DNA of 16,255 nucleotides, from the NCBI GenBank assembly GCA_947174225.1, contig CAMWIF010000014.1, forward strand, positions 1 to 16,255, in the 5' to 3' direction. The notes under the pieces were generated by a model. It was not told where the DNA came from and did not search any database. It saw only the letters and a list, made by a program, of their open reading frames with translations. Each line of letters starts with the position of its first letter. Position 1 is the first letter of the stretch. This document shows, one piece after another, positions 1-7,945 of the stretch. The position numbers and the translations under genes were made by a program. Origin of the DNA: an uncultured Porphyromonadaceae bacterium. GTDB lineage: Bacteria > Bacteroidota > Bacteroidia > Bacteroidales > Muribaculaceae.

Positions 1-54
1 ATGAGTTGTAAAGGTAAAACAAGATTAACATTAACCGCTTTAATATTAAAAATT

Positions 55-558
55 ATGAAAACATTATTCCTTTCAATTATAGCTTTGGCAACCACAAGTT
101 TAGCATCTTTTGCTCAGACTACTTTACATGACGCTTACATGTCGATTTCTGACATTCCGGGTATGAAAGTCAAAAACGATATGACAGTTCAGGTTAACGG
201 TAAAGCCGACATTAATTCAGCGCGGACGGCAACAGCTAAGACAGACGAGAATGCAGATCGTCTACGTAACGAATTTTCTGAGATTATCGAAAATTTACAA
301 GGTAACGAAATGCTAATAAATACCAATGATCAGCATGAATTTGCCACTGTATTTGCAGAACCAAGTGATCATAATCTCTATAATGTGCTCATCCTGCAGG
401 GTGATGCTATAACAGGAGTATTTTCAGCCACTTATGGCACAACCACTGCCGACGGTGTAAAAGCTATCAGCTCCTACGATCCCGCCATTGATGGAAATGA
501 CTTGGTGTTAACTCCTCTATCTTCTACTTCCGGACATTTCATTACAATGAGCGAATAA
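55..558 (+). CDS. Small secreted protein of unknown function
   Basis: I do not recognise this family. Starting at the ATG at 55, the protein has 167 residues and opens with a clear signal peptide (MKTLFLSIIALATTSLASFA, cleavage probable before QTT). An in-frame ATG at position 1 would add 18 residues before the signal peptide and is unlikely to be used. The mature part is soluble, with no transmembrane segment and no lipobox cysteine. It has a short helical, acidic region (about residues 60-85) and an alternating hydrophobic pattern towards the C terminus that suggests beta strands. The architecture resembles small periplasmic or secreted Bacteroidales DUF proteins (DUF4252- or DUF6108-like in size), but I cannot assign it to one. 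Codon use is AT-rich compared with the PUL. A terminator follows at 619, so it is transcribed separately from the downstream locus. Confidence 0.75.
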   Translation: MKTLFLSIIALATTSLASFAQTTLHDAYMSISDIPGMKVKNDMTVQVNGKADINSARTATAKTDENADRLRNEFSEIIENLQGNEMLINTNDQHEFATVFAEPSDHNLYNVLILQGDAITGVFSATYGTTTADGVKAISSYDPAIDGNDLVLTPLSSTSGHFITMSE

Positions 559-618
559 AAAAGAAAAAATATACCTCCCGATTATTCTGTGAAGGTTCCT
601 ATCCTAAGTTATATATCG

Positions 619-645
619 AAAGCTCCACTGCAGTGGAGCTTTTTT
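619..645 (+). terminator. Rho-independent terminator
   Basis: A perfect inverted repeat has arms AAAGCTCCAC and GTGGAGCTTT around a TGCA loop. The 3' arm runs into six T residues (640-645). It lies about 60 bases past the stop codon at 558 and should end that transcript before the regulator gene begins. Confidence 0.88.
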
Positions 646-689
646 ACGCTCTTTTTCTCCCACTTACATATACCATACATACAACATAT

Positions 690-697
690 TACGTTTT
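690..697 (+). promoter_or_regulatory. Weak candidate -7 box for the SusR-like gene
   Basis: TACGTTTT matches the Bacteroidetes -7 consensus TAnnTTTG at all but the last base. It sits 25 bases before the ATG at 722, after the preceding terminator. I see no TTG at the expected -33 distance, so this is only a candidate. Confidence 0.25.
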
Positions 698-721
698 TCA
701 AATATACCAAACATTACTGCT

Positions 722-2422
722 ATGCCCCTTCCATTTTCCCTTATACTGAAATATTCTATTCTCCCTTTCATTATATTAATACTGACAGGCTGCTCAAAAC
801 AGACCTCTGACTCTGAATATGCATCCAATTTGAGTCTTGTCCCACTTGATTCAGCTCTTAATGTTCTGAATGTCGAGATGACCAAAGCCGATGATTATCG
901 CCGCCAAAAAGAAATAAGACTTAATGCACTTAAGAAAGACCTCCGAACTGATTCAGGTCATCTTAGTTTCAAGGTTGCAAATGAATTGTTTGAGGAATAC
1001 AAAGCCTATCAATCAGACTCGGCGTTCAGGTATGCAACGATTATGAGCAGGATTGCTGAAGACGCTGATGCTCCTGCGCTTCGTGCAAAAGCCAATGTGG
1101 CATTTGCCGATTATTTCATCTCAGTAGGTTTCTTTAAAGAGGCTTCCGAGATGCTTGGGAGAACCGATAGCCGCTTCCTGAATACCGAGGAGAAATGTAA
1201 CTTCTACAACCTTCATACTCGCCTTTATCGTGCCCTTTGTTCGTATGTAGGTGGCGAATCATCTCCTCTATGGTCTACTTACAACAATCTCAACAGAGAT
1301 TACCTTGATTCTATACTCCATACCGCTCCCACCGATTCTTATATCTATGCCTACACAAAGATTGACCGTGAACAGCTCGACAACAAGAATGATGAGAAAG
1401 CCATAGCCGACAGAAAAGCCCTATTAAGTCGCTATGCCATATCTGACCATGAAAGAGCCATTAATTATTCTCGCCTTGCCTACTCCCACCTTGACGCCGG
1501 GAAAAGAAAGGAAGCCGAATATTATCTTGCACTCTCCTCGATAGCCGACCTTCATTCCAACACCACTGAGACCACATCAGCCACTATACTTGCTAATCTG
1601 CTGCACGAAGAAGGGCGTAACGATGAAGCCTATCCTTATATTCAAATGGCTCTCGATGATGCCACCTTCTTCAATACTCGTCTGCGTAAGTATGAAATCA
1701 GCGGCTATATGCCCAAAATTGACCAGGCACGCTACAACTGGATTAACGGTCAGATATGGAAACTCGCAATTGTGATTGCCATAATACTCGGACTCCTTAT
1801 CTTAGCTGTGATTCTCTTCTTACAGCTCAAGAAAAGAAAGCGGGTATTGGAGCAGACTAATGCTGAACTCGACAATAAGACAAAAGAGATAAGCAAAAGT
1901 CATCAGCAGCTTGCTGAGGCAAACAGTCTCCTTAACCAAACTGTGGAGCAGCTGCGTGAGACCACTGAAATCAAAGACCGCTACATAATGCAGTCGCTCT
2001 ACGTCAATACCGCCTTTGTGAATCAGGTGGAAGAAAAGTGTAAGGAAGTTGTGAAAGCCGTAAAGGAAAAGAAATATGATGATCTGAAATTCCTCCCCTA
2101 CAAAATGGGAATAAAAGAGGAACGCCAACGCATCTATCGTTCGTTTGATGAAGCATTCCTAAAACTGTTTCCAAACTTTATCGAAGAACTCAACAAACTT
2201 TTCGATGCCGAAAATCAAATAATGATTACCGATGGTGAACTGCCTATGGATGTCAGGATATTCGCTTTGCTACGTCTGGGCATAGCTGATCCGGCTGATG
2301 TGGCTGCCTATCTCAACCTCTCCACAAAGACCGTCTACGTCTATAAGACCAAGATGAAATCTCGCTCAAATGTGGGCAACAATGAGTTTGAAGACCGCGT
2401 AAAAGCCATCCCCAAGCCGTAA
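722..2422 (+). CDS. SusR-like PUL transcriptional regulator (TPR, TM, coiled coil, HTH; DUF6377-type)
   Basis: The 566-residue protein has an N-terminal hydrophobic signal with a lipobox (LTGC, Cys24), then an alpha-helical TPR-like region (about 50-340) that should be periplasmic. A transmembrane helix spans about 346-368, from W346 to LKKRKR. A coiled coil (about 370-420) and a cytoplasmic C-terminal part follow. Residues about 510-550 (IFALLRLGIADPADVAAYL, then STKTVYVYKTKMKSRS) look like a helix-turn-helix of the LuxR kind. This matches the SusR/DUF6377 regulator family in length and order. SusR of Bacteroides thetaiotaomicron activates sus genes in response to maltose or starch. The gene sits directly upstream of susC, on the same strand, as expected for a dedicated activator. 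That it senses an alpha-glucan product is inference. It is not a hybrid two-component system or an anti-sigma factor: neither kinase nor FecR features are present. Confidence 0.82.
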   Translation: MPLPFSLILKYSILPFIILILTGCSKQTSDSEYASNLSLVPLDSALNVLNVEMTKADDYRRQKEIRLNALKKDLRTDSGHLSFKVANELFEEYKAYQSDSAFRYATIMSRIAEDADAPALRAKANVAFADYFISVGFFKEASEMLGRTDSRFLNTEEKCNFYNLHTRLYRALCSYVGGESSPLWSTYNNLNRDYLDSILHTAPTDSYIYAYTKIDREQLDNKNDEKAIADRKALLSRYAISDHERAINYSRLAYSHLDAGKRKEAEYYLALSSIADLHSNTTETTSATILANLLHEEGRNDEAYPYIQMALDDATFFNTRLRKYEISGYMPKIDQARYNWINGQIWKLAIVIAIILGLLILAVILFLQLKKRKRVLEQTNAELDNKTKEISKSHQQLAEANSLLNQTVEQLRETTEIKDRYIMQSLYVNTAFVNQVEEKCKEVVKAVKEKKYDDLKFLPYKMGIKEERQRIYRSFDEAFLKLFPNFIEELNKLFDAENQIMITDGELPMDVRIFALLRLGIADPADVAAYLNLSTKTVYVYKTKMKSRSNVGNNEFEDRVKAIPKP

Positions 2423-2428
2423 AAGGGC

Positions 2429-2523
2429 TTTAATTTCCCGTTTTTAGAGTTTAATTTTTGTTTATATCTCTACTCCATTTATATCTGATTTTCAATAATC
2501 TATCTTTTAAATAAAGTTTAATT
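2429..2523 (+). promoter_or_regulatory. Candidate operator region upstream of susC-like gene
   Basis: The heptamer TTTAATT occurs at 2429-2435, 2450-2456 and 2517-2523. The first two are 21 bases apart, about two helical turns. The longer words GGCTTTAA (2426 and 2524) and AGTTTAATT (2448 and 2515) each occur twice. They lie upstream of the putative promoter in the gap after the regulator gene, so they could be activator sites. The region is AT-rich, so chance repetition is possible. Confidence 0.3.
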
Positions 2524-2536
2524 GGCTTTAAAAAGA

Positions 2537-2567
2537 TTGATTTGGGGTTGCGCAAGTCGTAATTTTG
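2537..2567 (+). promoter_or_regulatory. Putative PUL operon promoter
   Basis: TAATTTTG at 2560-2567 fits the Bacteroidetes -7 consensus TAnnTTTG exactly. A TTG at 2537-2539 lies at the distance expected for the -33 element. Transcription would begin near 2574 and leave a leader of about 60 bases before the ATG at 2634. This argues against translation starting upstream of 2634. Confidence 0.6.
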
Positions 2568-2633
2568 CAGCGTCGGTTTGAGAGAGCACCACAGACAGCT
2601 CTTCAGCCGACGCTAACCATTAAAAAATCATTC

Positions 2634-5612
2634 ATGAAAATCGGATTGCATATGAAAAAGATTATCTTGCTTCTCCTGACGGTCACGGGTCTTACCCTCT
2701 CCGCCATGTCACAGACAACGGAAGTGAAAGGCGTAGTGATTGACGCCTCTACAGAGGAACCCCTTATCGGTGCCACTGTTCAAGTGAAAAACTCAAGTAT
2801 CGGCGATGCCACTAATCTCGACGGTGAGTTTACCCTTAAAAATGTAGATCCCAAAGCTACAATCATCGCCAGCTATGTGGGCTACCAGCCACAGGAAGTG
2901 AAGCTCAACGGGCGCAGCGTAATTGAAATCCGCCTGAGCGAAGACTCCAAGCTTCTTCAGGAAGTGGTGGTAGTAGGCTACGGCACTATGGATAAAAAAG
3001 AGGTGACATCTACCGTGGCTCATATTGGCTCAGAAGACTTCCTCGCCTCAAGTTCACTCGACCCCACAATGATGATTCAGGGAAAGGTGCCCGGCGTATC
3101 TATCACCAATACCGGTGTGGGCGACCCCAATAACCAAGCTTCCATACAGATTCGCGGTGTCTCATCACGCGCTGCCGGCCTCGGTCCTCTCATCGTGATC
3201 GACGGTGTGCCCGGAGGCAACCTCACCAATCTTAACCCCAATGACATTGCCAGCTTCGACATTCTTAAAGACGGTGCAGCAGCTGCAATCTATGGCACAC
3301 GCGGTTCAAACGGTGTGATTGTAGTCACCACCAAGAAAGGCTCACGTGACGGAGCCGTGCATACATCTTACATAGGAACAGTGACAGCCAATGTAGCCAA
3401 CCACGAACTTAAGATGCTTGATGCCGACAGCTACCGCAAGCTCCGCGCAGACGCAGTGAACGGTGTAGACCTCGGAGGCAACGACAACTGGCTCGATGCA
3501 GTGACCCGTACAGGTTGGGGCACCTCCCACACAGTGAGCATCAGCGGCGGCAATGATAAGACCAACTATCGCGCCACAATAGACTATCGCACACAGAACG
3601 GCGTAGACAAATACTCCAACCGTGAGGAGTTTGGCGGACGCGCTTCAATCAACCATACTACTAAAGGGGGACTTCTCAACTTTACCCTCAACGTCGCACC
3701 CCGTGTCATAGAGCGTAAGATAGCTTCTTGGGATGTATTCCGCAACGCGCTTGAAGCTAATCCTACCACGCCGATCTACGACGAAGCCAACGCTCGTTAC
3801 ACCAGCTTTACAGGTCAGACTGCCGGCTACAATCCTGTAGAGATGATGGCTCTCGAAGACAACAGTGCCACTACAAAGCTCCTTGAAACAGACCTCACAG
3901 TCAAGCTCAACCTCCTTCCCCTATTTGCTAAAGAAAGCTGGCCCTCACAGACTCTCAATACGCAGGTGACTGTGGCTGACCACGAAGACTCCAATTTCAA
4001 CTACTGGTTCCGTCCCTCCACATCCACTCAAGCCATCAACAACGGTTATGACGGTGAAGGCTCACGCAGTTATGCCAAGGGATTCCAACGCAGCCTCGAA
4101 TGGCTTGCCAATTACACCGGCTCATTCAATGGCAACAATATAAAGGCAATGGCAGGTTATTCATACCAGTATAGCCAGTATTCCGGGCTGAACGCTGAGA
4201 ATAAGGACTTCCCAAATGATGGTCTCGGTGCCAACAACCTCGGCTCAGGTCAATGGGCAATAGATGAAGGTCACGTAGGAATGGGCACTTATAAGAACGA
4301 CTGCAAGCTCATAGCTTTCTTCGGCCGCGTAAGCTACGACTGGAACAGCCGCTATATCCTCACCGCTTCCCTACGCCACGAAGGTTCATCAAAATTCGGT
4401 GCCAACCATAAATGGGGCAACTTCCCGGCAGTGTCTTTAGGCTGGAGAATCTCAGAAGAATCCTTTATGAAAAATATATCCTGGATTAACGACTTGAAGA
4501 TTCGTGCCGACTATGGTGAAACAGGTAATCAGGATTTCGGCAATTATATGTCGCTCAACACAATGACAGGCTTCGGCTACTATTACTACAACGGTAAATA
4601 CTTTCAGGTATGGGGTCCTGCCAAGAATGTGAATCCTGATCTCCACTGGGAGAAAGCCAAGAACTGGAACGTAGGCATCGACTTCTCAATTCTCTCCAAC
4701 CGCCTCTCCGGTTCTCTCAACTACTACACACGTAATCAGCAAGATCTTCTCGGCGACTACGACGTGTCGGTTCCTCCCTACCTATTCAGCTCAACATTCG
4801 TAAATGTGGGTACAATGCGTAACTCAGGTTTCGAATTTGATCTCCGTTGGAACGCTGTCGCCACTCCCGACTTCACCTACAACATTGACTTCGTAGGCGC
4901 AACAATGGACAATAAGTTTGTCAACTTCAGCAACTCTGAATATGTAGGCCAGGAATATTATGATGTGGTTGGCACAGAAGATCCCTATCCTTTCCATAAT
5001 CTCCAGCGCATACAGCAGGGAAAACGCCTCGGCAACTTCTACATGTATCGCTACGCAGGAATCGACGAGAACGGCAACTGGGTAATCTATGATAAGGACG
5101 GCAACATCAAACTTGCCTCTGAAGGCACTGAGGAAGATCGTCAGGTGGTTGGCAACGGCCTCCCGAAATTCACAGCCTCAATGACCCACACTTTCCGCTA
5201 CAAGAACCTCGACCTCTCACTCTTCTTCCGTGGAGCATTCGGATATGACATCTTCAATATACACGATTTCTACTACGGCCACCAGAGCTTCAACGGCAAT
5301 GTCATGGAGAAAGCCTACGGTAAGTATGCGGTGCTCAAAGGGAGTCAGGAGGTGACAGACTATTATCTTGAGAAAGGTGACTATGTTAAGCTCGACGCGC
5401 TCACATTGGGTTACACCTTCAATATCAATAAGCGCTTCATCGACAACATCCGTTTGACTTTCACTGCCAAAAACCTCTTCACAATCACAGGTTACAGCGG
5501 TATCGACCCCTCCTCTTTCCAGACAAACGGACTCACTCCGGGCGCAACAGGCTCTCGCAGCTATTATCCCTCATGCCGCCAGTTTATATTCGGAGCACAG
5601 TTCGACTTCTAA
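2634..5612 (+). CDS. SusC/RagA-family TonB-dependent outer-membrane transporter
   Basis: This 992-residue protein imports glycan oligosaccharides across the outer membrane together with its SusD partner. The signal peptide ends near LTLSAMSQ. A carboxypeptidase-D-like beta-sandwich follows at about 30-101 (motifs VIDASTEEPLIGATV, NLDGEF, ASYVGYQ). The SusC TonB-box-type motif EVVVVGYG is at 110-117, then a plug domain at about 118-235 with IQIRGVSS and YGTRGSNGVIVVTTKKG, and a long beta barrel ending in an aromatic residue (GAQFDF). Length is typical for the family. The ATG at 2634 is preferred because its upstream is A-rich; the ATG at 2652 gives a tidier signal peptide and is the alternative. 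Any reading from further upstream would overlap the promoter. Codon use favours C-ending codons. The exact substrate cannot be read from the sequence; neighbouring GH97 suggests an alpha-glucoside. Confidence 0.96.
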   Translation: MKIGLHMKKIILLLLTVTGLTLSAMSQTTEVKGVVIDASTEEPLIGATVQVKNSSIGDATNLDGEFTLKNVDPKATIIASYVGYQPQEVKLNGRSVIEIRLSEDSKLLQEVVVVGYGTMDKKEVTSTVAHIGSEDFLASSSLDPTMMIQGKVPGVSITNTGVGDPNNQASIQIRGVSSRAAGLGPLIVIDGVPGGNLTNLNPNDIASFDILKDGAAAAIYGTRGSNGVIVVTTKKGSRDGAVHTSYIGTVTANVANHELKMLDADSYRKLRADAVNGVDLGGNDNWLDAVTRTGWGTSHTVSISGGNDKTNYRATIDYRTQNGVDKYSNREEFGGRASINHTTKGGLLNFTLNVAPRVIERKIASWDVFRNALEANPTTPIYDEANARYTSFTGQTAGYNPVEMMALEDNSATTKLLETDLTVKLNLLPLFAKESWPSQTLNTQVTVADHEDSNFNYWFRPSTSTQAINNGYDGEGSRSYAKGFQRSLEWLANYTGSFNGNNIKAMAGYSYQYSQYSGLNAENKDFPNDGLGANNLGSGQWAIDEGHVGMGTYKNDCKLIAFFGRVSYDWNSRYILTASLRHEGSSKFGANHKWGNFPAVSLGWRISEESFMKNISWINDLKIRADYGETGNQDFGNYMSLNTMTGFGYYYYNGKYFQVWGPAKNVNPDLHWEKAKNWNVGIDFSILSNRLSGSLNYYTRNQQDLLGDYDVSVPPYLFSSTFVNVGTMRNSGFEFDLRWNAVATPDFTYNIDFVGATMDNKFVNFSNSEYVGQEYYDVVGTEDPYPFHNLQRIQQGKRLGNFYMYRYAGIDENGNWVIYDKDGNIKLASEGTEEDRQVVGNGLPKFTASMTHTFRYKNLDLSLFFRGAFGYDIFNIHDFYYGHQSFNGNVMEKAYGKYAVLKGSQEVTDYYLEKGDYVKLDALTLGYTFNINKRFIDNIRLTFTAKNLFTITGYSGIDPSSFQTNGLTPGATGSRSYYPSCRQFIFGAQFDF

Positions 5613-5685
5613 AAAGCTGAAACCGCAAAAACTTGGTTAAATTTCTTCTGCAAGATTTACAATCACCTTAAACAGACAAGTAATC

Positions 5686-7404
5686 ATGAAATTATATAAA
5701 TTTGCCATTGCTCTGGCACTCGGTGCTCTCTCAGCTACAAGCTGCACCAATCTTGACGAAAACCTATATGATCAGGTAGGATCAGAAAACTACTATAACA
5801 CCCGCAACGATGTGGTACGCGCAGTGTTCCGTCCCTTCGAGCATGGCTATTGGAGCATCCAGAGCCGCCACGTGCTCAACGAGCTCTCTGCCGACCAGCT
5901 TATCACTCCCTCACGTGACGGATGGTGGGACGACGGCGGATTATGGCGCCGCTACCACTACCACACCTGGACCAACGAAGAGGGCACCATCGAAAGCGAA
6001 TGGAACGGCTGCTATCAGGGAATTATGCAAGCCAACTATGTGATCGATGACCTTGAGACTCTCTCGGCCTCACAGTTCGGCTTCTCCACAGCGGAATTCA
6101 ACAATCTCAAAGCCCAGTGCCGCACTCTTCGTGCCTGGTTCTACATCCGCTTGCTCGACTCTTTCCGCAACGTTCCTCTTGCCGTCAGCAAGGATGTAAA
6201 CCTCAATTCAAAAGGACAGGTTGAGCCTGTAGAGATTTTCAATTTCGTGGAGAGTGAGCTTAAGGAGTGTGTGGAACTCTTAGCCACAAAGACCTCTACC
6301 GGCGGCAACGACCTGCAACAGGCACAATGGAACAAAGCCGGAGCAGCAGCTCTCCTTGTACGCCTCTATCTGAACGCTCAGACCTGGATCGGAACTGACC
6401 GCTATGCCGATTGCGCAACGTGGGCACAACGCATTCTCAACGGTGAATTCGGCTCATACTCCCTCGCCGACACATGGGACGCATCTTTCGATTGGGACAA
6501 CGAGAAATGTCCTGAAGTGATCTTTGCTTTCCCCGCTGCGCAAGGCTACACATTCTGGCATTATCAGGGCGACACCTATTGGTGGAGTACCCCCTCACAG
6601 TTCCGCTACTATATAGGCGACCAGAAAGCGGAAGCCGGCGATCACAACTGTAAATACGCCTGTACTCCGAGCTACGACCTCTCAGGAAATCTGTATAATT
6701 ATACACTCGGCAACACTGTACAGAAATTCCGCAATTATCCGGAAGATGTGCGTCTGAAGCTCTACCGCAATACCGGTGACAGCCGACGTGAAGGTCTCTT
6801 CATATTCGGTAAACTTCCATCTGTGAAGGAGGGTGAGGAATTTGTGACCGACCCATACGGAAACTATGAACTCGACATACGCGACGCAGTGGGTCACTTC
6901 GCAGGACTTGCCGAAGGGGAATGGCCCGAAGACAAGACCAGCAATCTTCAGAGCGGCGACCACAATTCAGGTTATCACTTCGCAAAGTATCCCTTCTATG
7001 CCGATGACGAGCAGGGACAACTCGAATCCGACTATGTTGAGATTCGTCTTGCCGAGGTAATCTATTCTTTGGCTGAGGCAAAGTTCCGCCAGGGACAGAA
7101 GGATGAGGCTGCCAAACTCCTCAACAGTGTACGCAAGCGCAACTATCCATCCTCTTCTTGGACCACCACACTCTATGCTCCCGAAGGCAATGCTTCTCTT
7201 ACTGAACAGGAACTGCTCGACGAATGGGGACGTGAATTCTTCGCTGAAAGTCGCCGACGCACCGACCTTATCCGTTTCGGCAAGTTTAACTCCGAAGCTT
7301 GGTGGGACAAGAATGTAGATGCCGATTCTCACACCGCTATCTTCCCGATTCCGCGTAAGGCGCTCGACACCAACCACAACTTAGTGCAGAATCCCGGCTA
7401 TTGA
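5686..7404 (+). CDS. SusD/RagB-family surface glycan-binding lipoprotein
   Basis: The 572-residue protein begins with a lipoprotein signal (ATSC, Cys20, followed by TNLDE). It then shows the SusD fold pattern: the opening segment ENLYDQVGSENYYNTRNDVV, a helical TPR-like core (LKAQCRTLRAWFYIRLLD, then GAAALLVRLYLNAQ), and the conserved C-terminal block around VEIRLAEVIYSLAEAKFRQG, GREFFAESRRRTDLIRFGKF and the end IPRKALDTNHNLVQNPGY. It should cap the SusC barrel and deliver the oligosaccharide. The gap of 73 bases after susC is usual for these pairs. The N-terminal third is rich in Trp and Tyr (for example around WWDDGGLWRRYHYH), which could serve sugar stacking; this is inference. Confidence 0.96.
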   Translation: MKLYKFAIALALGALSATSCTNLDENLYDQVGSENYYNTRNDVVRAVFRPFEHGYWSIQSRHVLNELSADQLITPSRDGWWDDGGLWRRYHYHTWTNEEGTIESEWNGCYQGIMQANYVIDDLETLSASQFGFSTAEFNNLKAQCRTLRAWFYIRLLDSFRNVPLAVSKDVNLNSKGQVEPVEIFNFVESELKECVELLATKTSTGGNDLQQAQWNKAGAAALLVRLYLNAQTWIGTDRYADCATWAQRILNGEFGSYSLADTWDASFDWDNEKCPEVIFAFPAAQGYTFWHYQGDTYWWSTPSQFRYYIGDQKAEAGDHNCKYACTPSYDLSGNLYNYTLGNTVQKFRNYPEDVRLKLYRNTGDSRREGLFIFGKLPSVKEGEEFVTDPYGNYELDIRDAVGHFAGLAEGEWPEDKTSNLQSGDHNSGYHFAKYPFYADDEQGQLESDYVEIRLAEVIYSLAEAKFRQGQKDEAAKLLNSVRKRNYPSSSWTTTLYAPEGNASLTEQELLDEWGREFFAESRRRTDLIRFGKFNSEAWWDKNVDADSHTAIFPIPRKALDTNHNLVQNPGY

Positions 7405-7429
7405 TCGTCTTTTATCAAGCTAAACGATC
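7401..7429 (+). other. Intercistronic inverted repeat between susD- and susE-like genes
   Basis: GATCGT at 7403-7408 is complementary to ACGATC at 7424-7429. An alternative pairing, TTGAT (7401-7405) with ATCAA (7414-7418), is mutually exclusive with it. The element overlaps the susD stop codon and is not followed directly by a long T run. It could stabilise or process the upstream mRNA. Stems are short, so the support is modest. Confidence 0.3.
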
Positions 7430-7492
7430 TATACTTTTCAGGCAATCCGAAGTTTATATAAACCCCTCTCTCCTCATTTATTTCCAACCCTT

Positions 7493-7942
7493 ATGAAAAC
7501 TCTAAATATATTCAATACCTTGGCAGCTCTCGCCCTGCTTACCTTTTCGAGCTGCGACAATGATAAAGACCTCGTAGTAGTGGAAATTCCTGTACCTCCT
7601 TATGAGATACCTGCCCTCTGGCTCGTAGGCAACGCCACTCCTGCCGACTGGAATATTGATGCTCCGACCCCTATGACTGAAGTAAGCGAAAATGTATTCC
7701 AATATGTAGGACAACTCAATGAAGGTGAGTTCAAGTGCCCTATGGAACCGGGCAACTGGGGAGGTGCATTTATCATGCCCACCATCGGGGGAACTACGAT
7801 TTCCGGAAGCGGAGTGGCAAATGATGAGATCTCTCTGATGCCCAACGGCAATCCCGATAATAAGTGGGTCGTGACCGAAGCCGGCAACTATACCATCGTA
7901 ATTGATGGCAACAAGCACAAAATCAATGTAACAAAGAACTAA
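7493..7942 (+). CDS. Single-domain SusE/SusF-like starch-binding lipoprotein
   Basis: At 149 residues this is much shorter than SusE or SusF (each several hundred residues with two or three binding domains). A lipoprotein signal ends at FSSC (Cys21), followed by acidic DNDKD, which resembles the Bacteroidetes surface-export signal. One beta-sandwich module fills about 36-149: ALWLVGNATPADWNI at the start (W43, W53), EGEFKCPMEPGNWGG (W89), and DNKWVVTEAGNYTIVID at the end (W125). The pattern of a GxATxxxW opening and a KWxVxxxGxYxxxxD ending is that of SusE/SusF carbohydrate-binding domains. The usual N-terminal Ig-like domain is missing. It sits after susD and only 3 bases before GH97, so it is translated as part of the operon. 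A role in holding alpha-glucan at the cell surface is inferred from the family. Confidence 0.8.
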   Translation: MKTLNIFNTLAALALLTFSSCDNDKDLVVVEIPVPPYEIPALWLVGNATPADWNIDAPTPMTEVSENVFQYVGQLNEGEFKCPMEPGNWGGAFIMPTIGGTTISGSGVANDEISLMPNGNPDNKWVVTEAGNYTIVIDGNKHKINVTKN

Positions 7943-7945
7943 GCC

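Noticed and set aside
2422..2446. Possible terminator after the regulator gene (GGG...CCC followed by T run)
   Set aside because: Only about three G-C pairs form, too weak to call. The downstream promoter makes transcriptional separation plausible without it.
2565..2633. N-terminal extension of the SusC-like protein from a TTG at 2565
   Set aside because: The TTG lies inside the putative -7 box TAATTTTG, and the extension would place 23 polar residues before the signal peptide.
6967..7377. Minus-strand open frame within the SusD-like gene
   Set aside because: It is antisense to the conserved SusD C-terminal block and its product resembles no protein family.
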